Source: Paludibacteraceae bacterium (lineage in GTDB: Bacteria > Bacteroidota > Bacteroidia > Bacteroidales > Paludibacteraceae). From it: 47,739 nt of DNA. Shown here piece by piece: positions 8,046 to 16,978 of the stretch. The position numbers and the translations under genes are program-made. Where the stretch lies: assembly GCA_028694215.1 (NCBI GenBank), contig JAQUTW010000017.1, positions 1-47,739 on the forward strand. The letters are read 5' to 3'. Each line of letters starts with the position of its first letter. Position 1 is the first letter of the stretch. Below the pieces are notes generated by a model, which was not told the DNA's origin, made no database searches, and was given only the letters and a program-made list of their open reading frames with translations.

Positions 8046-8642
8046 ATGAAAAAGAATATTGCTGTTTTTTTGATTTGCAGTTTACTGCCGTTTATGTCTT
8101 TTGCAGAACCATCTGATAGTATCATACAAACGCAACTACAACCCAAACATTCGTTAAGTATAAGTGGTTCCTATTGCTCTTTTGCCGGTCATTATTGTAT
8201 GACCGGACCTTTTAGGCTGATAGGTGATTTTCTAAATGAAGACGGCACTATTATTGGTGTTCATACCTATTCTATTTATTATGGCTGTTATAGCCTTAAT
8301 TACCTCTATCAGATAAATTGGTTAAGTATTGGTGGCACAGTGGCTTTTGAAACGGCACGATCCGTAATGGGTTCAAGGGACGCTTCTTCAGATAATCCTA
8401 TAATTTTTTTGTCGATAATGCCAACTATGCGTTTTACTTACCTAAACAAAAAAAATGTTTCACTCTACTCCGCTCTATCATTAGGATATTGGCTCTTCGG
8501 AGAGTTTCCATATATTTCATTTGTGGCGTTTAATGCCACTTTAATCGGAACTACTTTTGGTGGAAAGCGCCTTTATGGTTTAGCCGAACTCAACGTGGGA
8601 ACAAAAGGATTGGTAGAAATTGGAATTGGCTATCGTTTTTAA
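8046..8642 (+). CDS. Small outer-membrane beta-barrel-like protein
   Basis: Read from ATG 8046 the protein is 198 residues; the in-frame ATG at 8040 adds only Met-Val before the same MKKNIAVFLICSLLPF signal, which ends at MSFAEP. The mature protein alternates aromatic and polar residues in strands (HSLSISGSYCSF, YSLNYLYQINWLSIGG, FLSIMPTMRFTYL) and ends VEIGIGYRF, a typical outer-membrane closing strand. It probably inserts in the outer membrane as an 8- to 10-strand barrel, but I cannot name a family. The gene sits exactly between the two 62-bp repeats, with the second repeat starting 2 bp after its stop. This makes it look like a cassette or a duplicated unit. Confidence 0.7.
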   Translation: MKKNIAVFLICSLLPFMSFAEPSDSIIQTQLQPKHSLSISGSYCSFAGHYCMTGPFRLIGDFLNEDGTIIGVHTYSIYYGCYSLNYLYQINWLSIGGTVAFETARSVMGSRDASSDNPIIFLSIMPTMRFTYLNKKNVSLYSALSLGYWLFGEFPYISFVAFNATLIGTTFGGKRLYGLAELNVGTKGLVEIGIGYRF

Positions 8643-8644
8643 AT

Positions 8645-8706
8645 CCTAATTTGGTACAAGTTAGGATTTGGGAATCACGTCCGCAGGTAAGTAAACTTGC
8701 GCCAAA
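8645..8706 (+). repeat. 62-bp hairpin repeat, copy B
   Basis: Second copy of the repeat at 7940-8001, with three substitutions. One of them turns a G-T pair in the 9-bp hairpin into a G-C pair, so pairing is kept. It begins two bases after the stop of the barrel gene. It ends at CCAAA; beyond that the two flanks are unrelated. Confidence 0.85.
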
Positions 8707-8741
8707 CAGGTATTAAATAGCCCTAAATCGTAGCGTAGAAA

Positions 8742-8781
8742 AAACGCAGAAGCACTTGAAAAATTTGTGTCTTTTGCGTTT
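8742..8781 (+). terminator. Possible hairpin terminator after the barrel gene
   Basis: An 11-bp stem (AAACGCAGAAG with CTTTTGCGTTT, one G-T pair) around an 18-base loop. The T-run after it is weak, so termination is only plausible. It separates the accessory region from the asnA promoter. Confidence 0.4.
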
Positions 8782-8874
8782 CCTTATTGTGCTAAAACAG
8801 TAATTCCAATGTTCTCAATCATTAAAAACGTATCGACACATAAGCAAAATAGTCAATTCGTACATTATTTTGAT

Positions 8875-8882
8875 TATCTTTG
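8875..8882 (+). promoter_or_regulatory. asnA promoter, -7 box
   Basis: TATCTTTG matches the Bacteroidota -7 consensus TAnnTTTG. It lies 23 bases before the asnA start codon, leaving a short leader. No convincing -33 TTTG was identified at the ideal distance. Confidence 0.6.
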
Positions 8883-8905
8883 CAGGTCAAAAAAAATAGA
8901 AAACG

Positions 8906-9943
8906 ATGGGTATTTTAATCAAGCCGAAAAACTATCATTCGCTGCTGGACCTGAAACAGACGGAATTGGGAATCAAGCAGATTAAAGACTTTTTTCAAAT
9001 GAATTTGTCGGCGGAGTTGCGTTTGCGGCGTGTTACGGCACCGCTTTTTGTGTTGCAGGGAACCGGTATTAACGATGATTTAAACGGCGTGGAACGATCG
9101 GTAAAATTTCCGATAAAAGATTTGAACGATGCTACTGCTGAAGTGGTACATTCGTTGGCAAAATGGAAACGTTTGATGTTGGCACAATATAATATTGGAG
9201 CGGGTTTTGGAATCTATACCGACATGAATGCCATTCGCGCCGATGAAGAATTGGATAATCTGCATTCGCTGTATGTCGATCAGTGGGACTGGGAACGAAC
9301 CATTTTACCGGAAGACAGAAACATCGATTTCTTAAAAGATATTGTCAAGAGAATTTATGCGGTCATTTTGCGTACCGAATATTTGGTTTACGAAATGTAT
9401 CCGCAAATAGAACCCATATTGCCGCCCGAAATCTATTTTATCCATTCCGAAGAGTTGTTGCAACTCTATCCGACCCTTTCGCCCAAAGAACGCGAAGATG
9501 CCATTACCAAAAGATACGGCGCGGTATTTATTATGGGAATCGGTGGTAAGTTGAGTAACGGACAGCCACACGATTTGCGTGCACCCGATTATGACGATTG
9601 GACAACACCCGGCGAAAACGGCTACCAAGGTTTGAATGGTGATGTAATGATTTGGAATCCGGTGCTTGAACGTTCGGTCGAATTGTCGTCTATGGGCATT
9701 CGTGTGGACAAAGCAGCGTTGCTGCGTCAGTTGGCACTCACCGGAAAAGAAGATCGCCAACAACTCTATTTTCACCGGTGTCTGCTGAACGACCAATTGC
9801 CGTTGTCTGTTGGTGGCGGAATAGGGCAGTCACGCATTTGTATGTCGTTGTTGCGCAAAGCCCATATCGGAGAAATACAAGCCAGCATTTGGGATAAACA
9901 AATGATTGACGAAGCACAAAAAGCAGGAATTAACCTTATCTAA
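8906..9943 (+). CDS. asnA: Aspartate-ammonia ligase (asparagine synthetase A)
   Basis: A 345-residue cytoplasmic enzyme of the usual AsnA length. It makes asparagine from aspartate and ammonia with ATP cleavage to AMP. The fold is that of class II aminoacyl-tRNA synthetases. Recognisable segments are the N-terminal VTAPLFVLQGTGINDDLNG, QYNIGAGFGIYTDMNAIR, DQWDWE, the AVFIMGIGGKLSNG segment, RAPDYDDW, WNPVLERSVELSSMGIRVD, and the class II motif 3-like end LPLSVGGGIGQSRICM. The start at 8906 is supported by the conserved KPKNYHSLL beginning and by the promoter box just upstream. A DUF5606 gene follows 11 bp downstream and a terminator closes the pair. Confidence 0.97.
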   Translation: MGILIKPKNYHSLLDLKQTELGIKQIKDFFQMNLSAELRLRRVTAPLFVLQGTGINDDLNGVERSVKFPIKDLNDATAEVVHSLAKWKRLMLAQYNIGAGFGIYTDMNAIRADEELDNLHSLYVDQWDWERTILPEDRNIDFLKDIVKRIYAVILRTEYLVYEMYPQIEPILPPEIYFIHSEELLQLYPTLSPKEREDAITKRYGAVFIMGIGGKLSNGQPHDLRAPDYDDWTTPGENGYQGLNGDVMIWNPVLERSVELSSMGIRVDKAALLRQLALTGKEDRQQLYFHRCLLNDQLPLSVGGGIGQSRICMSLLRKAHIGEIQASIWDKQMIDEAQKAGINLI

Positions 9944-9954
9944 ACCAAATAGTT

Positions 9955-10371
9955 ATGTTACACAAAATTTTATCTATTTCCGGAAAACCCGGATTGTTCA
10001 AGTTGGTATCGCAATCTAAAAATATGATTATTGTCGAATCACTCCTTGATGGGAAAAGAAAACCGTCGTATTCAAATGACAAAGTTATTTCTTTGGAAGA
10101 TGTGGCTGTTTTTTCCGATTCCGGCGAAATACGTTTAGGCGATGTGTTCGAAACAATCAAACAAAAAGAGAACGGTAAAAAAATAACCGTTGATGTTAAG
10201 TCCGATCCGGAAACTTTACGTGCTTATTTTGCTGCCGTTTTGCCCGATTTCGATCGCGACAGGGTTTATCCTACCGATATCAAAAAAATAATTATCTGGT
10301 ATAATCTTCTGCTTGATAACGGTTTAACAGACTTTACAAAACCGGAAAGCGAGCAGGAAGAAAAGGCATAG
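9955..10371 (+). CDS. DUF5606 domain protein
   Basis: A 138-residue soluble protein with no signal peptide, typical of the Bacteroidota DUF5606 family. It starts MLHKILSISGKPGLFKLVSQ, followed by a small sheet with VESLLDGKRKPSYSN and SLEDVAVFSDSGEI. A second part with LPDFDRDRVYPTDIKKIIIWYNLL is helical. The first part reads like a small nucleic-acid- or ligand-binding barrel, but no function is established. It is 11 bp downstream of asnA and is followed by a terminator, so the two form one transcription unit. The C-terminus is a short acidic tail. Confidence 0.85.
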   Translation: MLHKILSISGKPGLFKLVSQSKNMIIVESLLDGKRKPSYSNDKVISLEDVAVFSDSGEIRLGDVFETIKQKENGKKITVDVKSDPETLRAYFAAVLPDFDRDRVYPTDIKKIIIWYNLLLDNGLTDFTKPESEQEEKA

Positions 10372-10396
10372 TCTGATAAAAATAACTTTCTGATAA

Positions 10397-10428
10397 AAAG
10401 CCTCGTTTGCAATAGCCAGCGGGGCTTT
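10397..10428 (+). terminator. Terminator after asnA-DUF5606
   Basis: A 9-bp stem (AAAGCCTCG with CGGGGCTTT, one G-T pair) and a 14-base loop. Flanking A and T runs are short. Confidence 0.65.
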
Positions 10429-10441
10429 ATGAATTAAACCG

Positions 10442-11803
10442 ATGAAAAAGAGATGTTACTGGTTGGCAGGCATAGGTGTAGCGGTAGTTTTACTGACGCT
10501 GTTTTGCCATAACCGTTGGGATGCGTGGTTTTACAATCCGCCCGAACCTGCGTATGATGCCGACAGTGTGCCGTTACGTTTGTTATTAACTTTTGGCGAT
10601 TCGGCGACTTTGTCGCGCGAAGTCAGTTGGCAATGTGGTACGTCTGTGCAGGAAGCAAACTGCTTTTATACCGAAGCAAACAGCGGAGATACTTTGCAGG
10701 TGGCAGCTTCGGGGCATTTGTTTGTTACCGCAGGCGGACAATGTGTATCGTATCATGCAAAAATGGACGGATTGAAAAAGGGTGCCGCCTATTTTTATCG
10801 AGTGCAGACAGGCAGGCATTTTTCCGAATGGTACCGTTTTGAAGTTGCTGCCAAAACCGACAGTGCATTTGCGTTTACTTATATTGGCGATGTTCAGGAT
10901 AATTTAAACGGATTTGCCCGAGAGTTGTTGCCGGAGATAGTAGAGCGTTATCCAACCGATTTTTGGGTGTTTGGTGGCGATTTGACAGAACGTCCACACG
11001 ACCAATATTGGAATGAATTTTTTGCGGCAACGGAGCAATTTCGTCCCACGACACCTATTGTCGCCAGTACCGGCAATCATGAATATTTGAAAAAATTGCC
11101 ACGCTTTTTGGAAGAACGTTTTGTTTATACGTTTCCGTATTTTGTGTCGAATAGAGAGACAGGAAAAGCGGTATTTTCATTTCGTTATGGCGATGCGGTG
11201 TTTATTGTATTGGATACCAACCGCGATTTTTGGACACTTTGTTCGCAACGTCGATGGTTTGAAAAGGCTTTGAAGGAAACAGAATCGGCAAAATGGCGTA
11301 TTGTGGTAATGCATCACCCTGTGTTTTCAGTTCGCGGCAAAAAAAACAATGTATTTGTGCGTAGAGCTTTTTTGCCGTTGATGGAAAAATACAATGTCGA
11401 TTTGGTGCTGGCAGGACACGAACATGCGTATGCGCGGCGTACAACTGTTGGAACAGACAAAATGCCGACAACGCCGGTTTATGTTATCAGCCAGTGTTCG
11501 CCCAAAGATTACAGAATTAATTTCAAATCGGGTTACGACCGTTATGGTTTGATGAATCGTTTTTATCAAATTGTGAAAATTTCGGGCGATACATTGCATT
11601 TCTCTGCTTATACCGAAAGGCACGAATTGTATGATAACTTATTTATTATTAAGTCAATAAATGATAATGTGCAGATAGAAGATAAAGCGATTTCGTGGCC
11701 TGAAATTTTGGGAGTTGATTCCTCTCGGATTCATATCAAAGGCGATAAACGCTTAAAATACGAGCATAAAATAGAGCAACGTTTGAAAAAACACAACCGA
11801 TAA
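10442..11803 (+). CDS. Purple-acid-phosphatase-like metallophosphoesterase, membrane-anchored or secreted
   Basis: A 453-residue protein with an N-terminal hydrophobic segment (LAGIGVAVVLLTLFC), so it acts outside the cytoplasm. Residues about 45-135 form a fibronectin-like N-terminal domain of the purple acid phosphatase type. The catalytic metallophosphoesterase domain follows with its metal ligands: GDVQD (D150), GGDLTE (D180), GNHE (N212, H213), MHHP (H291) and GHEH (H326, H328). The first motif has Q where GDxG is more usual. It should hydrolyse phosphate mono- or diesters, but the substrate cannot be read from the sequence. It lies 3 bp upstream of the YgiQ-family gene and is probably co-transcribed with it. 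The C-terminal 60 residues are charged and may be an extra tail. Confidence 0.9.
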   Translation: MKKRCYWLAGIGVAVVLLTLFCHNRWDAWFYNPPEPAYDADSVPLRLLLTFGDSATLSREVSWQCGTSVQEANCFYTEANSGDTLQVAASGHLFVTAGGQCVSYHAKMDGLKKGAAYFYRVQTGRHFSEWYRFEVAAKTDSAFAFTYIGDVQDNLNGFARELLPEIVERYPTDFWVFGGDLTERPHDQYWNEFFAATEQFRPTTPIVASTGNHEYLKKLPRFLEERFVYTFPYFVSNRETGKAVFSFRYGDAVFIVLDTNRDFWTLCSQRRWFEKALKETESAKWRIVVMHHPVFSVRGKKNNVFVRRAFLPLMEKYNVDLVLAGHEHAYARRTTVGTDKMPTTPVYVISQCSPKDYRINFKSGYDRYGLMNRFYQIVKISGDTLHFSAYTERHELYDNLFIIKSINDNVQIEDKAISWPEILGVDSSRIHIKGDKRLKYEHKIEQRLKKHNR

Positions 11804-11806
11804 AAT

Positions 11807-13621
11807 ATGCAAAATTATCAACTGACCGATTTTTTACCAACTACCAAACGTGAAATAGAGATTCGTGGGTGGGACGGTGTTGATGTCGTGCTTTTTTCGG
11901 GCGATGCGTATGTGGATCATCCGTCGTTTGGTGCGGCAGTTATCGGTCGTGTGTTGGAAGCCGAAGGTTTGCGTGTTGCCATTGTACCGCAGCCCGATTG
12001 TCATGGCGATTTGCGCGATTTCAAAAAGTTTGGACGTCCGCGCTTGTTCTTTGCCATCTCTGCCGGTTGTATGGATTCGATGGTCAATCATTATACTGCC
12101 AATCGCCGTTTGCGTTCCAATGATGCCTATTCGCCTGATGGTCGTGCCGGTTTGCGTCCCGATAATGTTACTATTGTTTATTCACAAATTATCAAACAGT
12201 TATATCCTGATGTTCCGTTGATAATAGGTGGAATAGAAGCAAGTTTGCGACGTTTTTCACATTACGATTATTGGACGGACAGCGTCCATAAATCTATTTT
12301 GGCAGATACAAAAGCCGATTTGTTGGTCTATGGTATGGGTGAGAAGCCAATGCGGGCGTTGGCACAAGTTTTCAAAAGCGGGCAAGGTCTCAAGCAATGT
12401 TATACTATTCCGCAAATTGGTTATTTAAGTTGCGAAGTACCTACATTCGACAATCAGGTTGTACTGGCTTCGCATACTGCTTGTGTTAAAGACAAACACA
12501 CTTCGGCTGCTACTTTTCGCGTAATAGAAGAAGAATCTAACAAGCTGAATCAGACACATTTGGTTCAGTCGGTGGATAATAAGTTTGTAGTGGTAAATCC
12601 TCCTTTTCCACCTATGACGACAGCAGAACTTGATGCCGTTTACGAATTGCCGTTTACGCGTTTGCCACATCCTAAATATAAGGGTAAAACCATTCCGGCT
12701 TTCGATATGATTAAATTTTCCGTTAACACACATCGTGGCTGTTGGGGAGGTTGTGCGTTTTGTACCATTTCCATGCATCAGGGAAAATTTGTGGTATCGC
12801 GCAGCAAAGAATCCATTTTGCGTGAAGTACGTAAAATATCAAAATTGCCTGATTTTAAAGGTTATTTGAGCGATTTGGGAGGACCATCTGCCAATATGTA
12901 TCAGATGCGAGGGGAAAATGCAGAATTGTGTGCTAAATGTAAACGCCCGTCGTGTGCTTTTCCGCAAGTGTGCCCCAATATGAATACCGATCATCGTCCG
13001 TTGCTCGATTTGTATCATGCCGTCGATGCGTTGCCGTGTGTGAAGAAGAGTTTCATTGGCAGTGGCGTGCGTTATGATTTGCTTCTTCATCGTACCAATG
13101 ATGATTCGGTGAATAAAGCCAATCGGGAATATGCGCACGAACTGATTGCACATCATGTGTCGGGACGGCTCAAAGTGGCACCGGAACATACAAGCGACGA
13201 AGTGCTTGGTGTAATGCGCAAACCGAGTTTTTCTCTCTTCAAGGAGTTTAAACGAATCTTTGATAAAATAAATGCCGAAGAGCATCTGAATCAGCAACTT
13301 ATTCCTTATTTTATATCGAGCCATCCGGGCTGCCGACCACAAGATATGGCAGAGCTGGCAATTGAAACCAAACGCCTGAATTTTCAGTTGGAACAGGTGC
13401 AGGATTTTACACCAACACCCATGACTCTTGCTACCGAAATGTATTACACGGGATTAAATCCTTATACATTAAAACCGATTTTTGTGGCACGAACACAGAA
13501 TGAAAAATTGGCACAACGACAGTTTTTCTTTTGGTATAAACCAGAAACACGTGCGCAAATCAAGCGCGAACTTCAACGTATGGGACGTACGGATTTGATT
13601 GATAAATTATTTGGAAAATAG
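11807..13621 (+). CDS. ygiQ: YgiQ-family radical SAM protein
   Basis: A 604-residue protein of usual YgiQ length. It begins with FLPTTKREIEIRGWDGVDVVLFSGDAYVDHPSFG (known YgiQ N-terminal block, split as FLPTTKREIEIRGWD and DAYVDHPSFG). A cobalamin-binding-like N-domain precedes the radical SAM core. The [4Fe-4S] motif CWGGCAFC has cysteines near residues 312, 316 and 319. A further Cys cluster (LCAKCKRPSCAFPQVCP) and KVAPEHTSDEVLG are family hallmarks. The reaction is not established for the family. It follows the phosphoesterase gene after only 3 bp. Confidence 0.95.
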   Translation: MQNYQLTDFLPTTKREIEIRGWDGVDVVLFSGDAYVDHPSFGAAVIGRVLEAEGLRVAIVPQPDCHGDLRDFKKFGRPRLFFAISAGCMDSMVNHYTANRRLRSNDAYSPDGRAGLRPDNVTIVYSQIIKQLYPDVPLIIGGIEASLRRFSHYDYWTDSVHKSILADTKADLLVYGMGEKPMRALAQVFKSGQGLKQCYTIPQIGYLSCEVPTFDNQVVLASHTACVKDKHTSAATFRVIEEESNKLNQTHLVQSVDNKFVVVNPPFPPMTTAELDAVYELPFTRLPHPKYKGKTIPAFDMIKFSVNTHRGCWGGCAFCTISMHQGKFVVSRSKESILREVRKISKLPDFKGYLSDLGGPSANMYQMRGENAELCAKCKRPSCAFPQVCPNMNTDHRPLLDLYHAVDALPCVKKSFIGSGVRYDLLLHRTNDDSVNKANREYAHELIAHHVSGRLKVAPEHTSDEVLGVMRKPSFSLFKEFKRIFDKINAEEHLNQQLIPYFISSHPGCRPQDMAELAIETKRLNFQLEQVQDFTPTPMTLATEMYYTGLNPYTLKPIFVARTQNEKLAQRQFFFWYKPETRAQIKRELQRMGRTDLIDKLFGK

Positions 13622-13678
13622 CAGACTGTTGTGCAAGTAAATGAATACCAACTACTAAAAAGACGTTACTAATTTTCG

Positions 13679-13686
13679 TATCTTTG
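13679..13686 (+). promoter_or_regulatory. Promoter -7 box of the PnuC-like gene
   Basis: TATCTTTG fits TAnnTTTG. The expected transcription start (about 13693) leaves almost no leader for an ATG at 13695, which favours the start at 13722. Confidence 0.6.
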
Positions 13687-13721
13687 CATATTAAATGTTT
13701 AACCTTAAATTAATAAATTAC

Positions 13722-14489
13722 ATGAACTTAGAAATTAAAAAATTGTGGCGTGAAACCGGTATTAATTCGTTGATTGCCATTGTGTTGTTTGGTGCATTGT
13801 TAGGGGTGCTGTATTTGGTAGAAATGTTGATACCGAGTGTGAGTGGCCAATTATTAAGTTTTCACGATGCTGCTTTCTGTGTTGGTATTCCGGCGAGTAT
13901 TATAGGCGTGGCTTATATTTTGTCTATTAAAAATCCTGCCAATTACACAGGATTTTATGCCGGTATTGTAATGTCGGCGTTGTTGGGCATTCAATTTTTT
14001 TTGAATGGTTTGTACGATTTGACTTTCCTCTATTTTGTGGTGTTTATTCCGTTTCAGATTATGTCAATACGTTCGTGGACAAAATCGTCAAACTCGGACA
14101 GTGCAGAACCTTTTAACCCTGAATTTTTGAATATAAAGACAATGTTGTTGTCGTTGTTGGCTTTTGTGGTAATAACGCTTGTCGATTACGTGTTTGCTAC
14201 ATTTGTGATGCATCAGGATACGCTTTGTGACAATATTCTTGGCAAATTTGTCAGTGGTGCTCTGATTGCCTCAAGTGTGTTAGCCAACTATTGGCTGATT
14301 TACAAGAAAAACGATTCGTGGATTTATTGGATTATTTACAGTTTTGCAGGCATCACATTGAACATCATTTATCTGAATATTTTCAGTATTGTACTGTTTG
14401 CTTTCTTTTTGGTAATCAATGGAATGGCAGGTGTTGCCTGGATTAAAATGACCCCAAAAGAAAATTACGGGTGGCTCAAAGGAAAATGA
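13722..14489 (+). CDS. PnuC-like nicotinamide mononucleotide transporter family protein
   Basis: From ATG 13722 the protein is 255 residues; the in-frame ATG at 13695 is too close to the promoter's probable transcription start. It has seven or eight hydrophobic segments with the aromatic pattern of the PnuC family, including NYWLIYKKNDSWIYWIIYS, which matches the Trp-rich region lining the PnuC substrate path. PnuC proteins import nicotinamide riboside for NAD synthesis by facilitated diffusion. No riboswitch and no NadR or other salvage gene is visible next to it, so the substrate is uncertain; a related vitamin such as thiamine is possible. The C-terminal tail is short. Confidence 0.75.
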   Translation: MNLEIKKLWRETGINSLIAIVLFGALLGVLYLVEMLIPSVSGQLLSFHDAAFCVGIPASIIGVAYILSIKNPANYTGFYAGIVMSALLGIQFFLNGLYDLTFLYFVVFIPFQIMSIRSWTKSSNSDSAEPFNPEFLNIKTMLLSLLAFVVITLVDYVFATFVMHQDTLCDNILGKFVSGALIASSVLANYWLIYKKNDSWIYWIIYSFAGITLNIIYLNIFSIVLFAFFLVINGMAGVAWIKMTPKENYGWLKGK

Positions 14490-14539
14490 CAGAATGATTC
14501 ACTAACTTATTAACTTAATAAATTTAGTGCTACATAGTT

Positions 14540-14902
14540 ATGGATAGTAAGTTTGCTTTTCGTGAGGAGATGAAAGTGCGTACTAAAAAATTTGCTTTGC
14601 GCATCATTCGTTTATCTCAATCTTTACCAAAAAATAGAGAGGCTGACATTATTTCTCGTCAAATAGTGCGTTCGGCAACATCTGTTGGAGCAAATTATCG
14701 CTCGGCTTGTGTGGCACGTTCCTTAGCTGAATTTCGTAGTAAATTAAGTATTGTTATCGAAGAGTGTGATGAAACTCTTTTTTGGTTAGAATTGCTTGTT
14801 GAGGGTGAATTTATTAAATTAGAATTACTCCAATCTTTAATGCGGGAGGCTAATGAAATTTTAAAGATATGCTCTACCGCTCGCAAAAAAGTAGCCAATT
14901 GA
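14540..14902 (+). CDS. Four-helix-bundle protein (S23/IVP family)
   Basis: A 120-residue all-helical cytosolic protein. It shows the family pattern of the S23 four-helix-bundle proteins first found in 23S rRNA intervening sequences: FAFREEMKVRTKKFALRII, IISRQIVRSATSVGANYRSA, RSLAEFRSKLSIVIEECDET and FWLELLVEGEF. Members often occur alone as strain-variable inserts, and their function is unknown. No rRNA lies nearby, so this is a free-standing copy between the transporter and flavin reductase genes. Its codons look AT-richer than its neighbours by eye. It has its own start 50 bp after the preceding stop. Confidence 0.9.
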   Translation: MDSKFAFREEMKVRTKKFALRIIRLSQSLPKNREADIISRQIVRSATSVGANYRSACVARSLAEFRSKLSIVIEECDETLFWLELLVEGEFIKLELLQSLMREANEILKICSTARKKVAN

Positions 14903-14956
14903 ATTGATATGCTTTTATTAATTTATTAAGTGAATGAATTATTAAATTATTATTTT

Positions 14957-15523
14957 ATGAAAACTTCTTGGAAACCCGGAACCATGATTTATCCGTTGCC
15001 GGCGATATTGGTATCGTGCGGTGCAGATGAAACGGAATATAATATGCTCACTGTCAGTTGGGTAGGTACTGTCTGTACCAATCCGGCGATGTGCTATGTT
15101 TCGGTACGTCCCGAACGTCATTCGCATCCGATTATTAAACGTACCGGAGAGTTTGTACTTAATTTGACTAACGAGGATATGGCTTTTGCGACCGATTGGT
15201 GTGGTGTAAAAAGCGGTAAGGATTTTAATAAGTTTGCCGAAATGCATCTTACACCGCGCAAAGGTGAACAGGTAAGTGCTCCTATTATTGTGGAGTCGCC
15301 GCTGTCTATCGAATGTCGTGTGAAACAAATTCTACCGCTTGGCAGCCACGATATGTTTATTGCCGAAGTGGTAAACGTGCAAGCTGATAGTCGTTATATT
15401 GATTCCGAAACGGGCGAATTTAAATTGTTAGAAGCAAAATTGATAACTTATTCGCATGGTCATTATTACAAATTAGGCGAAGAAATTGGTAAGTTTGGAT
15501 GGAGTGTACGCAAAAAAAAATAA
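14957..15523 (+). CDS. Flavin reductase family protein (FMN-binding split barrel)
   Basis: From ATG 14957 the protein is 188 residues; the alternative at 14930 adds an unlikely Asn/Leu/Tyr leader. It begins MKTSWKPGTMIYPLPAILVS. It contains TVSWVGTVCTNPAMCYVSVRPERHS and GEFVLNLTNEDM, split here as SWVGTVCTNPAM and FVLNLTNEDM. These are the FMN-contacting segments of the flavin reductase/DIM6-NTAB family. The region SGKDFNKFAEMHLTP is also conserved. It binds FMN and probably reduces flavin with NAD(P)H or acts as a small oxidoreductase; the partner is unknown. Adjacent genes give no metabolic clue. Confidence 0.9.
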   Translation: MKTSWKPGTMIYPLPAILVSCGADETEYNMLTVSWVGTVCTNPAMCYVSVRPERHSHPIIKRTGEFVLNLTNEDMAFATDWCGVKSGKDFNKFAEMHLTPRKGEQVSAPIIVESPLSIECRVKQILPLGSHDMFIAEVVNVQADSRYIDSETGEFKLLEAKLITYSHGHYYKLGEEIGKFGWSVRKKK

Positions 15524-15590
15524 TGATTGTATCAATTATTTTTTTCTTATACTTTGTTTAAATATATTTTATTTGTAACTATAAAAATCG

Positions 15591-15598
15591 TACTTTTG
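15591..15598 (+). promoter_or_regulatory. glyA promoter, -7 box
   Basis: TACTTTTG fits TAnnTTTG and lies 49 bases before the glyA start. The surrounding region is very AT-rich. A TTTG at 15572-15575 is nearer than the ideal -33 spacing. Confidence 0.55.
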
Positions 15599-15647
15599 TA
15601 GCGTATTTTTTGTCAAATAGAAATAACTTAAAACTTAACATAGAAGA

Positions 15648-16928
15648 ATGAAAGCAGACAATTTAATTTTTGACATTATCGAAAAGGAGAAGCAACGCCA
15701 ACTTAAAGGTATTGAGTTGATTGCCTCCGAAAATTTTGTGAGCGATCAGGTTTTGCGTGCCATGGGGTCTGTATTGACCAATAAGTATGCAGAAGGTTAC
15801 CCCGGAAAACGTTATTACGGTGGTTGCGAAGTCGTCGATCAGAGCGAACAGATTGCTATTGACCGTTTGAAACAGTTGTTTGGAGCAGAATGGGCAAATG
15901 TTCAACCACATTCCGGAGCACAAGCTAATATGGCAGTGTTTGTGGCGTGTTTGAATCATGGTGACAAATTTTTAGGCTTAAATCTTTCTCATGGTGGACA
16001 TCTTTCTCATGGTTCGCCGGTCAATTTTTCAGGTTTAAATTATACCGCATTGGAGTATAATGTCAAAGAAGAAGATGGTCGAGTAGATTATAATCAATTG
16101 GAGGAAGTCGCTTTGCGTGAAAAACCGAAATTGATTATTGCCGGTGCTTCGGCTTACAGTCGTGAGTGGGATTATGCGCACATACGCAAAGTGGCCGATC
16201 AAATTGGTGCTATTTTTATGGTTGATATGGCGCATCCTGCCGGATTGATTGCTGCCGGATTACTTGCAAATCCTGTAAAATATGCGCACATTGTTACTTC
16301 TACCACTCACAAAACGTTGCGTGGACCACGCGGCGGCGTGATTATGATGGGTAAAGATTTTCCGAATCCTTGGGGCAAAACAACGCCAAAAGGTGAGATA
16401 AAGATGATGTCGGCATTGCTTGACTCTGCAGTATTCCCGGGCATACAGGGAGGACCTTTAGAGCATGTTATAGCAGCAAAAGCCGTAGCATTTGGCGAGG
16501 CATTACAGCCTGAATTTAAAGTTTACCAACAACAGGTAAAACTAAATGCAGCCACAATGGCAAAAGTTTTTATGGATAATGGTTATAAAATTATTTCGGG
16601 AGGAACCGATAACCATTCGATGTTGGTTGATTTACGCACCAAATTTCCGGAATTAACAGGAAAAGTAGCCGAAAAAGCGTTGGTAGCTGCCGATATTACT
16701 ACCAATAAAAATATGGTGCCGTTTGATAGCCGTTCGCCGTTTCAAACATCCGGTTTACGATTTGGTACGCCTGCCATTACTACACGTGGCCTAAAGGAAG
16801 ATATGATGTCGGTTGTTGTTGATTTAATCGATCGTGTGTTGGCAGACCCTGAAAACGAAAATGTAATTGCCAAAGTACGTAAAGAAGTTAATGAAATAAT
16901 GGATCAATATCCACTGTTCGCTTGGTAA
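15648..16928 (+). CDS. glyA: Serine hydroxymethyltransferase
   Basis: A 426-residue cytoplasmic PLP enzyme that interconverts serine and glycine and loads one-carbon units on tetrahydrofolate. The N-terminus has [13 protein letters not shown], followed by [18 protein letters not shown] and [16 protein letters not shown]. The PLP lysine is K222 in [14 protein letters not shown]. The end has [18 protein letters not shown], another hallmark. Length and all active-site blocks are intact. A strong convergent terminator follows 16 bp after the stop. Confidence 0.98.
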   Translation: MKADNLIFDIIEKEKQRQLKGIELIASENFVSDQVLRAMGSVLTNKYAEGYPGKRYYGGCEVVDQSEQIAIDRLKQLFGAEWANVQPHSGAQANMAVFVACLNHGDKFLGLNLSHGGHLSHGSPVNFSGLNYTALEYNVKEEDGRVDYNQLEEVALREKPKLIIAGASAYSREWDYAHIRKVADQIGAIFMVDMAHPAGLIAAGLLANPVKYAHIVTSTTHKTLRGPRGGVIMMGKDFPNPWGKTTPKGEIKMMSALLDSAVFPGIQGGPLEHVIAAKAVAFGEALQPEFKVYQQQVKLNAATMAKVFMDNGYKIISGGTDNHSMLVDLRTKFPELTGKVAEKALVAADITTNKNMVPFDSRSPFQTSGLRFGTPAITTRGLKEDMMSVVVDLIDRVLADPENENVIAKVRKEVNEIMDQYPLFAW

Positions 16929-16944
16929 ATAATAATAGGTATAA

Positions 16945-16978
16945 AAAAAATCCCGAAGTTTTTACTCCGGGATTTTTT
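16945..16978. terminator. Bidirectional terminator between glyA and the convergent glycosylphosphotransferase gene
   Basis: ATCCCG and CGGGAT flanked by A6 and T6 runs form a stem that has U-tracts on both strands. It overlaps the last two bases of the convergent gene. Confidence 0.8.

Noticed and set aside
7940-8706. Integron attC sites as an explanation for the 62-bp repeats
   Set aside because: The size and hairpin are suggestive, but neither RYYYAAC nor GTTRRRY core boxes fit properly, and there is no integrase in the window.
8767-8985. Small frame overlapping the asnA start
   Set aside because: It crosses the asnA promoter and start and has no family-like sequence.
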